Positions 11,401 through 26,100 are shown, numbered from the stretch's first letter. The stretch is 64,000 nucleotides of DNA from Phylloscopus collybita (GCA_027886175.1 JAJNNQ010000026.1:21792001-21856000); one strand, 5' to 3'. Made by a program: numbers and translations. Notes: generated by a model not told the origin, from the sequence alone.

Positions 11401-14400
11401 CTCATGACAGCCTCACCCAGGCAAGAACCGAGGAACATAAGACAGGAAGCCTGAGAATTGGTGTATCTCCTGCTCACTTCCATGCTGCTGAGGGAAAACC
11501 ATCAGGAAAACTGAGTCATTTAAATGAGCAAAGACACTGTGTTAGTTAGCTCTGATAAACACACATCTACTCAGAGACAGCTGACCATATCCAGAGAATC
11601 GGTGGTTAAATACAAAATGTTGTAAGAAACAAACAAAAAAAAATGTTCACTTTTCTTCAGTAAAGCAAATTTGAAGTTCTTTTTGAATAGTAAGACAACA
11701 AAAGCCTTAGATTTCATGTTTACCAGCTTGTGTATAATAACAGCAGGAAAGATCAAAGGCTGGGCAAGCCAGGCCATGACTGGCTGCCGGATGCTTCGTC
11801 AAAGCAAGAATCATTGAAAATGGGAGCGTTTCCAAAAGGGGAATGGGCTGCATCATTCATTCCTGACAGAGTTATGCAGCTGTTACTTAAGCCAGTTCTT
11901 GTCAAGCCACAGTTCCCTGATAGTATCAGGAACTACATGGACATTTGTCAAAACAGGATGACATCTAAAGATAGCATTGAACTTAAAGGAAAGGAATTTA
12001 AAAGAAAACAAATCACCATGGTTACCGTGTAGGGTGAGAAAAGTTCCCTGTGAGTGGAAACATGACTTGGGTGACCTTTGCTGAGACAGACTCCTGAGAC
12101 AGCACTAAGCTGTGCATAGCCAGCAAGAAGAAAACAAGGGAGTCTGAGCAACAAGTGAAGATATTTTAATGTTTAAAGTGGTATAGTGCAGCTGCTGCAG
12201 GTCACACCCCCCTGCAGAGCCCAAGGGTTTGGCCCAGGAGGCTCAGTGATTTGTAGCTGAAGCAGTTGAAGCCCACATGCTGCTGCAGCACTGGCAGCAA
12301 AGGTGGACGTCCAAACTTCCAGAGCACAGCCAAGCACCACTACCAACGCATCCAAACACCCTGGCTAAGCCACAGGCCAGACCTGTGATCTGGCAACACG
12401 CTGAAATCAGCACTAGGGTGCCTAGTGCCAAGCCAAATGCCACATGTTGCAAAGCTTTGATAAAACAGCTCTGGCTACTCACGCTTGTTTCAAATCACTG
12501 GTGGGTTAACCTTGTTCAAGCGTGCTGGGTGCTGGATGAGGCACTGATGGCTCGTGCTGCGCTGCCTCTGTGCCCCATCGCATCCTCCCAGGAGCCCTGA
12601 AAAGACAGCATAAAGTCAGTGGCTGATCTGATAGCAGTCATGTGCCTGCTCTTGCCCAGCACTTGCAGAATTGCAGCATGGGTTTATAAAAGAGCTTAGG
12701 GCTTCCTGTGGCTTGATCTGAGAAGCTGGCATAGGCCAGAGACTGTTACCTCTGCACCGGGACAGTGACAAAGAAACCGGGGTAAATTGCAACCCCTCTG
12801 CAACCCTACAAGCAGCAGCTGGGGTAACCATCTCAAGTCTTGTCAAACCCCATGCATTGGCCAGTCTTTATGGAAGACTGCTGAGTCTTTTGTTACAGCT
12901 GCACAGCAGCTTCTCACTCAGCCCTTGACTGGCACAGCACATTATGGCAGGATCATATCATGCCTTTTACAATTGCTCTGCTTCCTTCTGCTGCCTCCAG
13001 TACTGCAGAGCTGCTCTGGTTTGTACCTTCCGTGGTGTTTTGGTAACCCCAGGTCTAACCTGGAGGAGAGTTCCTGCTTCACTGCTCAGCCTGAGAAGTA
13101 ACATTTCACTACAACCCTTTGAGCACCTCAGCTACCACTAGGCAAACAGCAAATGCATAAAGGTTTCTGGCACAGGTGCAAGCTGGCTATGCTATCAGAG
13201 TAGAAACAACACAAAACCTCAGTTTGTCTACCCAGGCAATCCTAAAGAAGTTCTTCATATTCTCTTCCCTGTCTTTTGCATGCCTCTAATTTCAAACTTC
13301 ACAAGCACTCAGGTACCCAGGTATTCACCTTCCTCCACCATGTGAAATGCTGAGACCCAAACCAGGATATTGATGTGGAAACTATTGGTAATGTATGTTC
13401 CTGAAATTCTTCTGAGCAATAAGGCCAAGAAAGTCCTGCTTTGGTGATTTCAAAGAGAAAGTCTGCATGAATCCCCTAGCTCCTACATTTTTTATTTTAT
13501 ATTTTTGGGTGGAGTGGCTTTGTCTCTCCCAGGCACTTTGTGACAAGCTATAATACAGAATGGAGTTTCTGACAGTGTTTGCAATACTCAGGAAGGGACA
13601 AATTTCCCTGTAAAATATCACTTCCCTGCTGAGCTCAAAATAGTGTGACATAAGCAAACCATGATGAACTGATGAAAGTTTGTTCTGATGATGTAATCCC
13701 AACAGTGTTAGGTAACACTGAAGGTTAGCAATGCCATGAACACACAGATTTTGCAATTCTCCCTTTTCAAGATTACTCATGTGCTTTAAGGTAAATGCAG
13801 CTGAACTGGTCCTTTAATTTTAATTAAAGTCTCATCTTTGTCCCCTTACTACTAAGCAACAGTATGTCCTGAAAGTTTTAGTTTTACTATGCTCAGATAA
13901 CAGATGCAAGAACAGGCTGAATATATAGCAGAGTGGTAAAATTACTATATGGCCTAACAAAGTTTACAATTGTCCCTCACATTCCAGCCAGCAGTGGGTT
14001 TTCCTGTGATGTGAAGGAAGATAGTAGAGGTGCTTTAGCCCTCTAAAAAGTACCACTGTTAACACCAATCAGTGTTGTGACTTCTCTGGTGTCCCACACC
14101 CTTTCTTACAAATACAAAATCAGCATTTCAGCTGTGTAGTCATTAACTTTATTTTTCTAAATCAAGGGTTCAAAGCATCTGACTAAAATTCCCTTTAACT
14201 TTCACTTCCCATTCTTCTGACATCATCCTTTCAGTATCTCTCCAGCCATCACAAGTCCAGCCAGAGAAGAAAACTGAACAAATGCAGAAGCAGGCAATTA
14301 ATTTTCCCAGAATCTCTTCATCTGTTCCAAATAAATTAAACAGTAAAATGCAATCGGAAAGGACATTTTAAATTCATTACACACCTTCAAGACATGAGTT

Positions 14401-17400
14401 AAAACTGCAAATGGTTATACTGTGTAGCAGAAACAAATCCATGATTGAGGTTACAAACAGATTTTACTGTTTACATTGGCCACTGTGTAACCTAAAGCAG
14501 CTGTCTGTTTATTTCCCTGAACCAGTTACATCAATACATCATAAAGCACTGCATATTTTGCAGTTGGCTTTCCTTCTTTTTTTTTTTTTTTTAAGAACTG
14601 TGTTGCAATACAGTTTTTAGCATGGAAATTTATCAAAAGTATTTACAGTTGGTTGAGGGTTCAAAGGGGCAAGATAGGAATTCAGATTAACTGGAAATCT
14701 AAACAAATGTAAAGGAAAATGAGGATCAGATTCCAAAAACCTTCTACTCTACACTGCAAGCCTAACAAATGGTCTTGATTTGTGTTGGTTGTTAAAGAAG
14801 TGTAAATTCCATGATAAATTGATGTAGCTCCTGGGATGAATAAAATCAATAATGTAATAACACTGAGTTAATACCAAGCTGACATTGATTGAGAACAAGT
14901 ACACAGAATTTGAGGTCTCCTTCCATGCACAAGGAGATATTAGTAAATCAGAACCAGATTGCCAATTAAACCTTGTTATTTTAGGGTAGATGAATAAAAT
15001 AATGTGTGATAAATAGAGCAGGCTGAGGGTAAAGTTAGTTCAAAACTTAGTGTTCAGAAGTCCATGATTCCTGAATGAGAGCATGTGAAGAAGTTAATAG
15101 TGCCCTCAGAAGGCTTGCAGAAGCTGATAGTTTGTGTTGCATTTTTCCATAGCTGTTTCTATACGGGCAAAGGCAGGGGAGGCAAAAGATCTTTACTCCA
15201 AGGAATGGGGCCCCAGTTCACTAATTAGTTTTTGCAATTTGTCTCCAATCTAGACATGCATTATTGTGTTCCCTTAGCATATAGTGAAAATGGTCAATGA
15301 ATGGGCCTTCTCCAGCTCCTAGCAAACTTGTTCCTTTTGCATGTCCAATGTCTCTGCTACTTAAATTCTACCCCTATTATGAGTGGAGAGTCAACACCAG
15401 GTGAGCACTAGGCCTTTCCAGATACAATGTGGAGAGCAACTGAGGGCTCATGGGAGGAATATTTGATGGCTAATATACTAATTTACACTTCAAATCACAC
15501 ATAAGGTTTAGAAAATGATGGGTCATGAGAAAACAAACAGAAAACCCAAAATAAAATGACTGTGTGCAACAGAATGAGAAAATGAAGCCTTGTTTCTTAT
15601 GTCTTTTTCTCTGTTCCTCTATGCCTTTTCCTCTCTGACATCTGGTAAGAATTCTCTCTCAGAAGTGACATTTTGATTATTAATTCTCCCAATTACGTGG
15701 AAATTTAATGTAACTTTGATACCACTGAGGTCTCTATACTTATCTGAAGTTGGGTATTAGGGTAGAAGTCATCTGGAGGGATGAAGAGACACATGCACAT
15801 ATGTAGGGCACAAAATGTCATCAAAGGTAAAAATAAATATTCCCTTTAATATGATAAATGGACTGCATTTGTTTTGAAGATGGGGAGGAATAATGACTGC
15901 AGAAGCTCAGGGTGCTGCTGGGTCTCAGCAATTATCTCTTGGGGTAGATGTGGAGAGACTTAAGGAGCAGCATGACAGTGGGAGTGACTTGCCTGCAGAT
16001 ATGCAGAAGGACATCACAGAGCCAGGCCTCAGGTGTTTCATTTCCACCCTCTACCCTGAAAAAATGAAAACAGAAGTGTCTTATCCTCTTGTTGTGAGAC
16101 TTATGTATCACTGGGGAAAATCCTCTGATAAGGTATTTAGACATCTGTTCAGACAGATCACAATCTCACCTTCTAAAGAAAATGTCTTCTGGGCAAAGAT
16201 CATGTGGCTGCTGCAATGTGCAATGCCTTTGTTCCTGGGGTTTGCAGCAGCCTTGGACTCTCCATAATGGCTGTGCTGGGATCGGTGCTGAACGTGCCAC
16301 TTGTGGTAAATAATTACTTGACCAGTTAGCAGACTCCTGAGACTGTCTCCTGTGTGTTTACAGCCTCTCCAGATGCATTGGACCAGAGGATTTCACAGGG
16401 TGACCACCTGAGCTTGCTTCCACTTGATCCACTGCAAGTTTGGTCACCAGCTTCAGCAGAAATGGGAGATGAATCCTACATGCTCCCCAGGGTTTCTGTC
16501 AGATACCACTGTCTTAAAACATCTGTATATACCTGAAGTGGCTGATAAGTAACGAGGGAGGGAAGACGATAGACAGGAATGCCCTTGAAATGAGCAATTC
16601 TAACAATACTACGTCGGGATAAAGATAAGCACATCATCCTCAACTCTGTGTGAATGAACTGGGGCTATTTAGCAGCTTCATAACTCATTCAGCTTTTTTT
16701 CCTCCGAGTAAAGCACCAAACTCATTCATTATAGTTAGCTTCAGGGCTCTTGGGACCCACCCTCAAAGCTCTCCATCTTCAGCATGGACAGCTAATCTGG
16801 ACGAATAATTTCAAACAATTTAAGAAACAGTTTGACCCCCAATGCAATATAACTAAAGGTTAAAGGGACATCTTGGTGTGTATCTTTAGAGAATATAAAT
16901 TGAGCTGTTTATTCCTTGTCTCTGGAGCCTGTGCAAGGTTCAAATTCAGTTTATAAGCTTATCACCGAAATTCATTTTACAGAGTACCTCAAACTCCCAC
17001 TCAGTCCGATCAAAGCTTTTCCGACATAAAGTGAAAGAGCTACAATGGGTTCCATTGTTCAGTCAGCCAAGTCAATGCTCTTAATCAGTATAAAAACACC
17101 AGGAGTCATATGGTGGTTTTTATTAAAATGCGTTTGATCAGCTTCCAAGGAGGTGACAGAGGTCTATGGAAAGAAGCATTCCTGCCTGCTCCTAGAAAAT
17201 GCATGTGAGCCCTGTAAAAACACTAGGCTCTGAGAGGACCCTGTGCCTTGCTCATGACTGACCTCACTATCCTGGGAGCAGGGCACACCCTCTCACCCTT
17301 CACTCTAATCCTCCTCCAGCCTGACCTCTTTTGAGTTGCCTACTCCTGAAAACTCATTTATCTCAGCTCCTTCCCCTGGATAATAATCAAGCCCCTGGGC

Positions 17401-18904
17401 TTGCCAGGGATCAAAGAATGATTGCTCCAGTTGTCTCAAAAAAGCTTCTTTAGATGCTGTTGGTGCTTATTCAGACAAAGCGACACTCTGCTGAAAGGCC
17501 ACAGCAGCTGTGGATTAGAGACAGGGCAATGTTTAGTGATGTGTGGGGCACAGCATCCATCTGACTTTCTGGGCCCTCACTCAGTTGCTCAAGAGAGAGT
17601 GGATGTACCCTCAAGAGCACCACACAGACATGGCTGGCCCCAAGAGCTGCTTGTTGGTAGCACTCCTAGGAGTCTTTTCCAAACATAGGCCCGTTAAGTG
17701 ACAGCCTCCACTCAGTTGTCATGCCAAATGCACCCAGACATCCCCCACATATCAGAACATCTGTCTAGAAGCCAAGGTCCTCTTTTGAACTTAGTGAATA
17801 TGAAGTTGATTCTTCCAGCAGTAGGGAAGGAGCTCCCTGAAGCCCACACCCCTACAAAGCACAGAGAGAGAGAAATGCCACCTCCTGGGCTGTCCAGAGC
17901 ACTGATCCCCGTGAGCAAACTGGGAAACCAGTTGTGTTGCCCAAGGCTTCACTGTGATTTGGGGTTGTCAAACAGTTGGATCTTCCCATATTACAAAACG
18001 GAAGAATCAGGACAATACTGTCTTGCTGTCAGGTCCCTGATGGGCTCACAACTTTCCTAACGTTTCACTGCTACAAATGATCTTATTTCAAAAATCTCCA
18101 TGCACTGATTGCCAGACGTGGATCTCTGAATGGCTGAAATAGAGATGATCAAGACAGATTCATGACAGCAAGGCTGTTATGAAACACATTTATTCTCTGG
18201 AATAGCTCTGAACTTCAAATATTTAGGGCCAGAAAATTAATGCTAACTAAATTCTGATCTATGCAATTAAGCAACAGCAACAAGGCAGCAGGGCCATTTT
18301 AGATCCATGTGCTGGGAAAAAGAACATGACCTAACTAATGGAGATGCTCTTCTGCATTCATGACATCCTCTCCTCCCTCTAAAAGCCTGTCAACAGAAGT
18401 TGGCAATAGGACAAATGTAACTGAGATGTTTGAGGAGATAGCTCATCGACAAGACCTATTCACACATGCAAGTGTTTTGCAAGTCATCAGCAAAAATTTT
18501 AGCTGGGAAAATTAACCAAATTTGGCAGGTGAAGCCTTTTTTGCCCTTGGGACTTTGCTTGAAACTAATAATTTGCAGTCATAAGCCCAGCTGGACACAT
18601 CACTACCTCAAGAAGTTTAATCAGTGAAGACATAGTCTCTGTTTAGGATTATTTGGACAGATTTTTAGCTCCCCAGGGCGCCATTGGGAGGCAGGAAGGA
18701 TGTGTCCACACACTGATTGGTGCAGGGATCTGACTGATTGGATGGAACCTCCAACCAGGACATGGGAGTGGAGAGCAAAAAGGCATTTAACAGAAAATTT
18801 TAATTTTCAGTTATTTACATTTTGATAGCTTATGCATATGCAGAGATTTGATCATTTTAAAGAGCTTCAAATAAAGGACAGGTAAAGTAGCTGATTCAGG
18901 TCTC
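8418..18904. other. Intergenic, no genes recognised
   Basis: Contains the hairpin at 10242-10272, a small perfect 8-bp hairpin (GCACTAGG/CCTAGTGC, 410-428 past 12000), a GC-richer stretch around 12190-12600 without a gene signature, and a T-run near 14577-14592. Open frames at 13382-13780 (-) and 15893-16267 (+) show no homology that I recognise. Confidence 0.6.
10242..10272. repeat. Perfect 12-bp inverted repeat
   Basis: Arms TTACATTTCAGG and CCTGAAATGTAA, with a 7-base loop CTTATAT. No surrounding gene. Confidence 0.9.
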
Positions 18905-19255
18905 TTATGGATATTCTTCTCTGTGGTGACCAGTGACTGGACCCAAGGGAATGAATGGCCTGTGGAAATTGTGCCAGGGGAGGTTTAGGTTGCATATTAG
19001 GGGAAGGTTCCTCACCCAGAGGGTGACTGGGCACTGGAACAGGCTCCCTGGGGAAGTGATCACAGCACTAGGTATGATGCAAGGAAGCATTTTGACCACA
19101 TTCTCAGGCACATGGTGTGATTTTGGGGTGATCCTGTGCAGGGCCAGGAACTGGATTTCAACAATCCTTGTAGGTCCCTCCCTAATCAGGATATTCCATT
19201 TGATGGTCCTTGTGGAAACCTTTCCTATTCAGGATAGTCTATGATTCTATCATTA
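18905..19255 (+). mobile_element. CR1 LINE fragment, 3' end
   Basis: Sense-orientation CR1 3' region: CTGTGGTGACCAGTGACTGG, GGGGAGGTTTAGGTTG, CACTGGAACAGGCTCCCTGG and a terminal CTATGATTCTATCAT. It is 5'-truncated and interrupted by small differences. The open frame 18933-19244 is a CR1 by-product. Confidence 0.88.
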
Positions 19256-22200
19256 CCAACTCCAGCAAGCAGAAAGACTTGCACAAACCCTGAATAACTG
19301 AGCTCTGTTCTATTCACAGAATAAAAGCATATAGAAGTGAGCAGGTGAAGTTGTCCATGATTCCACGCCTTTGAAAATATAAACAGTTCCAAGGGTTCCT
19401 AAACACAGATTTGTGATAAAAATTTTAGATCCATTTGTTAAAATTTTTATCTGATGCCCTAGCAACATCCTGTGAGTAATTCCTACCTTCAGGAACTACA
19501 TGGATCTTGTATTTTTGTCCTGATTTAAGTATTTTTTTCATAAATGAAGCGCAGTCATAGGGTATTTTTTCCCCAAAGCAGCTGGATTGGATTTGAGGAG
19601 ATTAACATGGGAGTACACAAATCTTAAGAAACTCTCCTCAGGCTTCTGACTACCTGTTGATAGTCTATCCTCCCCCCAGGTGTGTCACACAATGTCTGTA
19701 ATAGTACACTAATGAAGTGTAAACATACTATGTTTCAATGCTGCAGTCAGTGCCTTCTCTTACACAAAGGACTCAATCTAAAGGAGAAGGTAATCAAATT
19801 ACTTGTTAAAGAAATAGAAATGAAGCATTTTATCTCCTTTTTGCCTTGTTAGGTGCCCCCAAGCTTACCATCTTCTTTGTGCATCCTCCTTTCTTATCAC
19901 AACACAGTGACAGGTAATTCAGATTTTCCCTCTGCAACCCTGACAACCTTACCACCTTACTGGAATCAGCAATCTCACAGGCCTGACCAGGTGTGACCAC
20001 CCACCTTGGTGCTCACAGAGCCCAAAGCCACCTTGGTGCTGCTGCCCAGCCTCTTCCTGTTTACTAACAGATGTATGTTTGTGCTCAATTATACTCCCAT
20101 ACTATTGAATCACTGAAAGATACAGGCCAGCAGTTGAATGTGCAGATTTCTTGGAATAAGATATATTTCTTGTGCTGCTGAACTCTCTCTTTCTGAAATG
20201 CTTGTGGTGATTTGAAGAACCCATTTTTTATTGTATTCAGCAAGCTAGATGCGTGCTGATTCTGGGTAATGGGATCTCCTCATTCAAAGTCCTGAAAGTG
20301 TAAAATAAACTATGTGTTCTTGCAGTTCTTTGTAATACAATCAGTTACATATCTCTGTGTGTAAAATATCGTTTGCCTGCATTTTTTTTACCTGTAGTGT
20401 GCACCAGAGTAGTTGTTGTATTCTCATTGAAGAAGGCAGCTGACAACCTGGTTTGGTTCATATCAAGCATGCCAATAAGATGATCATTGTTGACACACTG
20501 CTAACCCTTAGTCACGATATTGACTGTGCTCTGTGTGAGGTAATGACAGGTTTAAACCTACACCTTTGATAATAATACAGGGTTTGTCATGTATTTCAGA
20601 AGGATGAGGAGGGTATCATTCTTTGTTCATTATTGTTTCAGCTAAGTGAGAGGAAGCATGTAGGGCATTGACTGGAACAGTTCAGCGTAATGCCTTCACC
20701 CTTCCCAGCTCATGCTGGTGACTAGCTGTTGACGTGATTAACTAGTGACCTAGATATTCTAGGATGACAAGAAATGTCCATACTGCATGGAAAAATCTTT
20801 GTTTTACTACAGCATTTCTTGCATCTCCTCCAGCAGCTAGTGTTCATTGTTGTCTGAATCAGGATATCAGACTTAATCACCTTGGCCTTGCACAGCAACC
20901 TCCACGTTCCCATAAACATGGAAAGTGCAGTTTGGCTTCTCCCTACCAGACTGTATGCAGTGTCTGTGAATACTCACCAGATTGCTCCCTCCTTGCAGCC
21001 TCCACAAAACTAATTCCATGCTTCCCATACTTGCAGCACAGCGCTACAGTCCATGATCCAAAAATTTTAGCAAAGTTGACCGGGCAGTCTTCAACTGGCA
21101 AAGTAGGTGGTCTGGAAAAGCAGAGTGGTGGAAATGTGAAAAGAAGTCAAGGAGGTGTAGGGATTGTCTTATCCCTGAAAACATGGAAACGGCCGCAGGA
21201 TGGCTGTTTATCCATGCTCTGTCATCCACAAGGCTCAGTGTGGTGTCCCTCCCACCCCACATGAAGAATGAGTTCTCTAATGCATCAGAGCCACAGAAAC
21301 TTTGTGTGCCTGTATTGAACATGGACAAAGAGTGACAGTGTCACTTTTGATTGCAGGCTGAAACACAGCTGTTTTCACTAAAGCCCAAATAATTATGTAA
21401 GGAGTGAGAGTCACAAGACCTCTGATGAAAAAAGGAAATGGAGGCATTGTCTGAGAATATAAGGTTCAGATCCTAAGAACGGGATGCAGGTAGGTAGGTA
21501 TGTGATTCAGATGTTTTTATGAGGCAGATCTACGTAACTACAAACTGGGTAAAGCTGCCAGATTTCTGTGCGGTTCCATTGTGCTTTAGGGAATTGTCAC
21601 ACCCCTGATGCTGTACTGGAGAGGAAGAAGGTGACTTCCCTAGGGGAAGACCAGCTTGTCATGCAACAGCACCCATATTTTCCCAACCAAAAGCTGCACC
21701 AGCCACTTTGCCAGGAATGGGAGAGCCACACCCCATCTGCAGAAAATAGAGGGTATTGCTACAAACATCCCTTAAAAAATGCACAGCTCATAATGGCTGC
21801 AGGCCACAGCAGGCCAGTTTCTATCCTTCAATTAGTGATCTTCTAAATGACTCACCAGTGAGCATTGCATCAAAGACCTGCAATCTGCAAGGGACATATC
21901 TAAGTATTCATTGACAGGACTGGTAACACCACTTTTTTGAAGGTTGCCCAACTGCTCTTTATAAGGTCCCATCTTCTGTTTCCTTACATCTCTGCCAGCC
22001 TTTTCTCAGTTCCAGATCACATGTTTCAAGCTTAGTGCCTGCCAACAGTTCATTGTCTCCTAGTTGGGTTTGATGATTTGGTTTGGTTGAGTTTGGTTTG
22101 GTTGAGTCTGGGGCAGATAGCTTATTTTCTGTTTAATCAGTTTAGCTGTTTCCAAGAAAGATTTGTCAAAAACAAAGAAACAAAGAAAGACAGAAACAAA

Positions 22201-22828
22201 CAAAAACAACAGAAAAAAATGTTGTGGATTTCTTCCTATAACTGCTCCTTGTGGCAGAGAACTGAAATTTGTCAGGCAGACAGTCCTCAGGTCATGAATC
22301 TGCCAGGAAAGCACATGCTAATGATGTTTCAGCTAATCAGATTGCAAACCTGGTGTTGCAGACCACACAGTAGGTGAAGCTTGTTCTTTCCAGACAGCTA
22401 CAGATTGTTTGTGTCACCCTGTGACAACATCATCGGGAACAGCATCTGACCATCTCAATCAGGGAGAACTAAACTGAACAGGGCACAAGTATCAGGCACG
22501 GGGAAGCAGGCTTGCAGGCAAGAACCTACCATCAGTGTGCAGTTGAACTCATTGAGCGATCCATTCATTCCCTGAAAAGGCAGAAGCTACTTGGAGCAAA
22601 TCAAGAGAAGGACCTGTGAGGGAGCCTGTTGTTGCTATCTGCTTCTGTCATCAGTTTTCTTTAAGTACAGCAAAATGAGCCCTGCCAATCTGTACAAACT
22701 AATTTAGAAAAGGCTCTAAGTAGTTTCTGGAGGTTCATACATTATGGAAGCTCCAGGTAAATATGTGGGAATGATAGGCATGTGGCTGTTGCTTGGGCTT
22801 GGGAGACTGTTAAACAAGAGAGCCACCA

Positions 22829-22852
22829 TCAATCAATCAATCAATCAATCAA
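22829..22852 (+). repeat. (AATC)n short tandem repeat
   Basis: Six consecutive ATCA/AATC units (TCAATCAATCAATCAATCAA...) within AT-rich intergenic sequence. Confidence 0.9.
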
Positions 22853-23142
22853 CCAATTAGCATTGATTAATTAAAGGGAAGAAGAATGACAGCAAAGATA
22901 CTGTAATCCCGTTTTCCGAACAATAAAACTGAGCATGTGTAAGCTCCAATCATTACTGAGCCACGGGCACTGCAGTAGAAGGTGTCTGGAGTGGCATCAG
23001 TGTGTGGTAGAAATAGCCAGGGAGAAGAGAATCTGTACCTTGGAGGAGGAAGATACATGGAAGTATGGATTATAGAAGTTAGAGGCTAAAGCAAAGGAAA
23101 GAGAGTTAAGTAAGGGAGACATGCCTGGAGGGGGACCAGTCC

Positions 23143-23169
23143 AAGTGTACAGGGGGATCCTGTACACTT
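23143..23169. repeat. Perfect 11-bp inverted repeat
   Basis: Arms AAGTGTACAGG and CCTGTACACTT, with a 5-base loop GGGAT. No surrounding gene. Confidence 0.9.
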
Positions 23170-26100
23170 CCCACTTTCCTCCTTCAAGGACAGACACAGG
23201 GCTAGAGAAGTTTTTTCCTACTTCCCAGGCCTATCCCACTTGCTCCAAGGCATAACAGAGTGCTCTTGCCCCTTTCCAGACTGCAGTGGGGAAAAGCACG
23301 GGTCCCCATTGGGGTGCAGGCTGGCTCCCACAGCTGCACAAGGGTGCAATGGGATGGAGCCTGGACAGGTATCTGCAGCACCAGAGGGCACCAGACAGCA
23401 AGGAGCAGGTGTTAACTTGTGTCCTTGGGGCTACAGAGTTAAAGGGGAAGGAACAGGGGGCTGAGTTGGAAAAGTAGTTGGAAAAGAGGGGCCACACATC
23501 ATGAGTGTATGATGTCCGAGTGGCAATCTCAAAAAGCTTATTTACTTTTTTTTCATTCGCTCTCTGTAACTGACTTGGAGTAAGCCTCAAAATATGTGGC
23601 TTCTGGGATTTTTCTCTTTGCTCTGTCAAATCAAGAAAATATGACTACAGCATAAATTCCACCTACCCCCTCTACTAACTCTGCCTCACTGACCTGGACA
23701 TGTCCATACCATTCATACCCCAAACATGGCTTTGCAAAACACTTTAGAGAAGAGAGAACCACTAGAATTTTTTAACTTCACAAGTGTAGTGAAACTTGTG
23801 CTGTTGGTCTGTATGGTCAGCACTCATTTACACCCCTAGAAGGAATGAGACAGAGGGTAAACCTTTCAGCCATTGCACCACCAATTGCAGCCCCCTCAGC
23901 CTACACCATCTCCACTCCCCTGGTATCTGTCACTGAAGTCATTGGTCTCAGTTGATTTCCTGCCCTCTGTCAACCCCAGTGGCAAGAAGGCCCAGGGGCA
24001 CTCCCTGTGACACAAATCTCTGCACTAATATGTTCATTTGAACCCTGGAAAAATCAGGCTTCCTTTTTCCCTCTGTGTCCTTGTGCTCTGAAATTAGATT
24101 TCCTTAGATGTAGGGTAATTAATATGAGTCCTCTCCTCAAAAAAAGCACATCAGGCTACACACTCTTCAGCTGCAAACAGAGAGGTATTACAGCCTTCCT
24201 ACACAGCTTGCTCAAAACCCAGTCTCAGGGCTCTAATGGACTGTTGAAGAGAAGCAGCTGTGGCCAAAGCAGACTCCCAGCCTGGGAAATACTTGAAGGA
24301 AGAGAAAATAACCTACCTGGCATGATGATTTATGGACGTGTTTGGAGTAAGACTTTCAACTGTTCCCCAGCTACGTAGATATCTTCCTCTTTCTACCCTA
24401 CAAATTAGATCCTTTAAATCCCCCATTTAAGTTCTTTCCCACTAAACATTTTAGTCAGGCTAAATGGGGTTTCATCCTTGGGTTTTGTCACAGTAACTGC
24501 TCAGAGCAATAGTGGCCTCCTTTGCAAAGGTCATTGCAGGGCCTTTCAGCTAAATTAGGTGCTTTAGGTCTGACAGCCTCTCATGTAAACTCACTTTCCT
24601 CCTGCTCAGCTTGAGTTTTGCAGCAAGCTAGGCCACCAGGAGTGAAAGGATGTGATCTATCAATCACACCAGAGATTAGAAATACCTTCTTCTGCAAAGA
24701 AAACTAAGAAAAATGTGAGGATGCATATGAATAGAAAAAAGTATTCAGAAAACCTTGATGTGTCATCTTAATCATCTTCCTATTCATGAATGTACTTGAA
24801 ACCTCTTACAAGGTTATGATAAGGAGTTGTTCACCAGTGTTACAAGAAGACAAAGCATTCAGTTTTTTTCCAAGCAGCAAGTTACAACGTGAAAGTGAAC
24901 GCAGCGTGCAGAACACTTTTCACCTCCACGTCCCGATCCAGAACTGCGTTTTCCCTTGATAAATGATGAACTACGTCCTACAGCTGTGCTACATATTTCA
25001 GACTAACAAGGGCATAAGTAAGGTCACACCAATTCTAGAGCACTGTCTATCGAGTCAAAGGGACTCAGGCTTGTGTCACGTGCTCTGTGTTTCTTGCAGC
25101 ATAGATTCAGACTGTTTCCTGAATCCCCTGTTTTCCTGAGGACATGGCAACAGTTTATGTATAAAGTTAGACACATGGCCAGCTTATGCATTTTTCTCTT
25201 CCTCTACCAAACATTATCTTGTTCCTTTAAACCCGGATTAACCTTACTGTGGTTCCTGTTTCTTCAGGGCACATACACCAGCAAGAGAAGTGAAAGCAGC
25301 AATTTCTGTTTCTTTCGACTGCTCTGAGCAGTTCCTGAATGCTTGAAGGTGAATAAGAGCCAGAGACACCTCCAAAAGATAGTTCCACTTCAAAACAAAA
25401 GGGATCCTTGAACTAAACCTCTGGTGTAAAATTCCTCATCTGGTAACAGGGATTTGATCTGCTGCCAGCAAAGTATGGTCAGACTTGCAAGAGTTGAACA
25501 GTAAACTTGGGATTCATGTCACTGAACACCTGCTGCCTAAAAAATTTAGATGGTCATCTAGGCCTCTTCAGCACACAATGCAGACAGACAGACAAAGAGA
25601 GTTCATTACACCCCTTTTATACCTACTTTGGGCTGGTACCCATTGTTCCTGGAAGGTGTCTCTTTGTCTCCATAGGGTGTGAAGACTGGTATGAGATAGA
25701 TGCTGAGCTATCAGGCTGGGGTTAGGTGAGAGGCATTGAAATCATCTTAACAGCTATTTTTATCTGGGTTTTTGTCCATCTGGGCATTTATATCTAGGAT
25801 CTCCTGATGCTGTCAATTCCAGGGCATTCAGAGGACTGATAGTGGTGTGTCTCGTGATCTCATGTCTGTTGTTTTCTGGCTGTTTTTGTTTTCAAGAAGT
25901 TACTTCCCTTCAACATGAACATGATTCTAGAATTACAAAGATGATGGAGGGAAAAAAAAAGGGGAGGTTACCTCTCCCCCACTCTTAATGACATCTGAAA
26001 AATGTTCAAAAGCTGTTCTTAAATGAGTAGCTCTGTGAGCAATGTAACTGGTGATTCCTGATTTCCTATGGATTCCTGTTTACAGTTAAATTCTCTGGTG

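Noticed and set aside
13382..13780. 132-codon - strand open frame
   Set aside because: Considered as a SPACA1 exon because that gene is expected upstream of AKIRIN2, but none of the conserved SPACA1 features is present.
15893..16267. 124-codon + strand open frame
   Set aside because: No recognised motif, flanked by anonymous sequence, and no splice or poly(A) context.
18933..19244. 103-codon open frame
   Set aside because: Entirely within a CR1 3' fragment that is normally untranslated or degraded.
20764..21264. 166-codon + strand open frame, the longest outside the CpG island
   Set aside because: Its composition fits random translation, it contains no recognisable domain, and it has no plausible promoter or poly(A) context.
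22072..22106. GGTTT-rich sequence resembling a telomeric or G-quadruplex repeat
   Set aside because: The units are TTTGGTTTGGTTGAG-like, not TTAGGG, and lack runs of three or more G.
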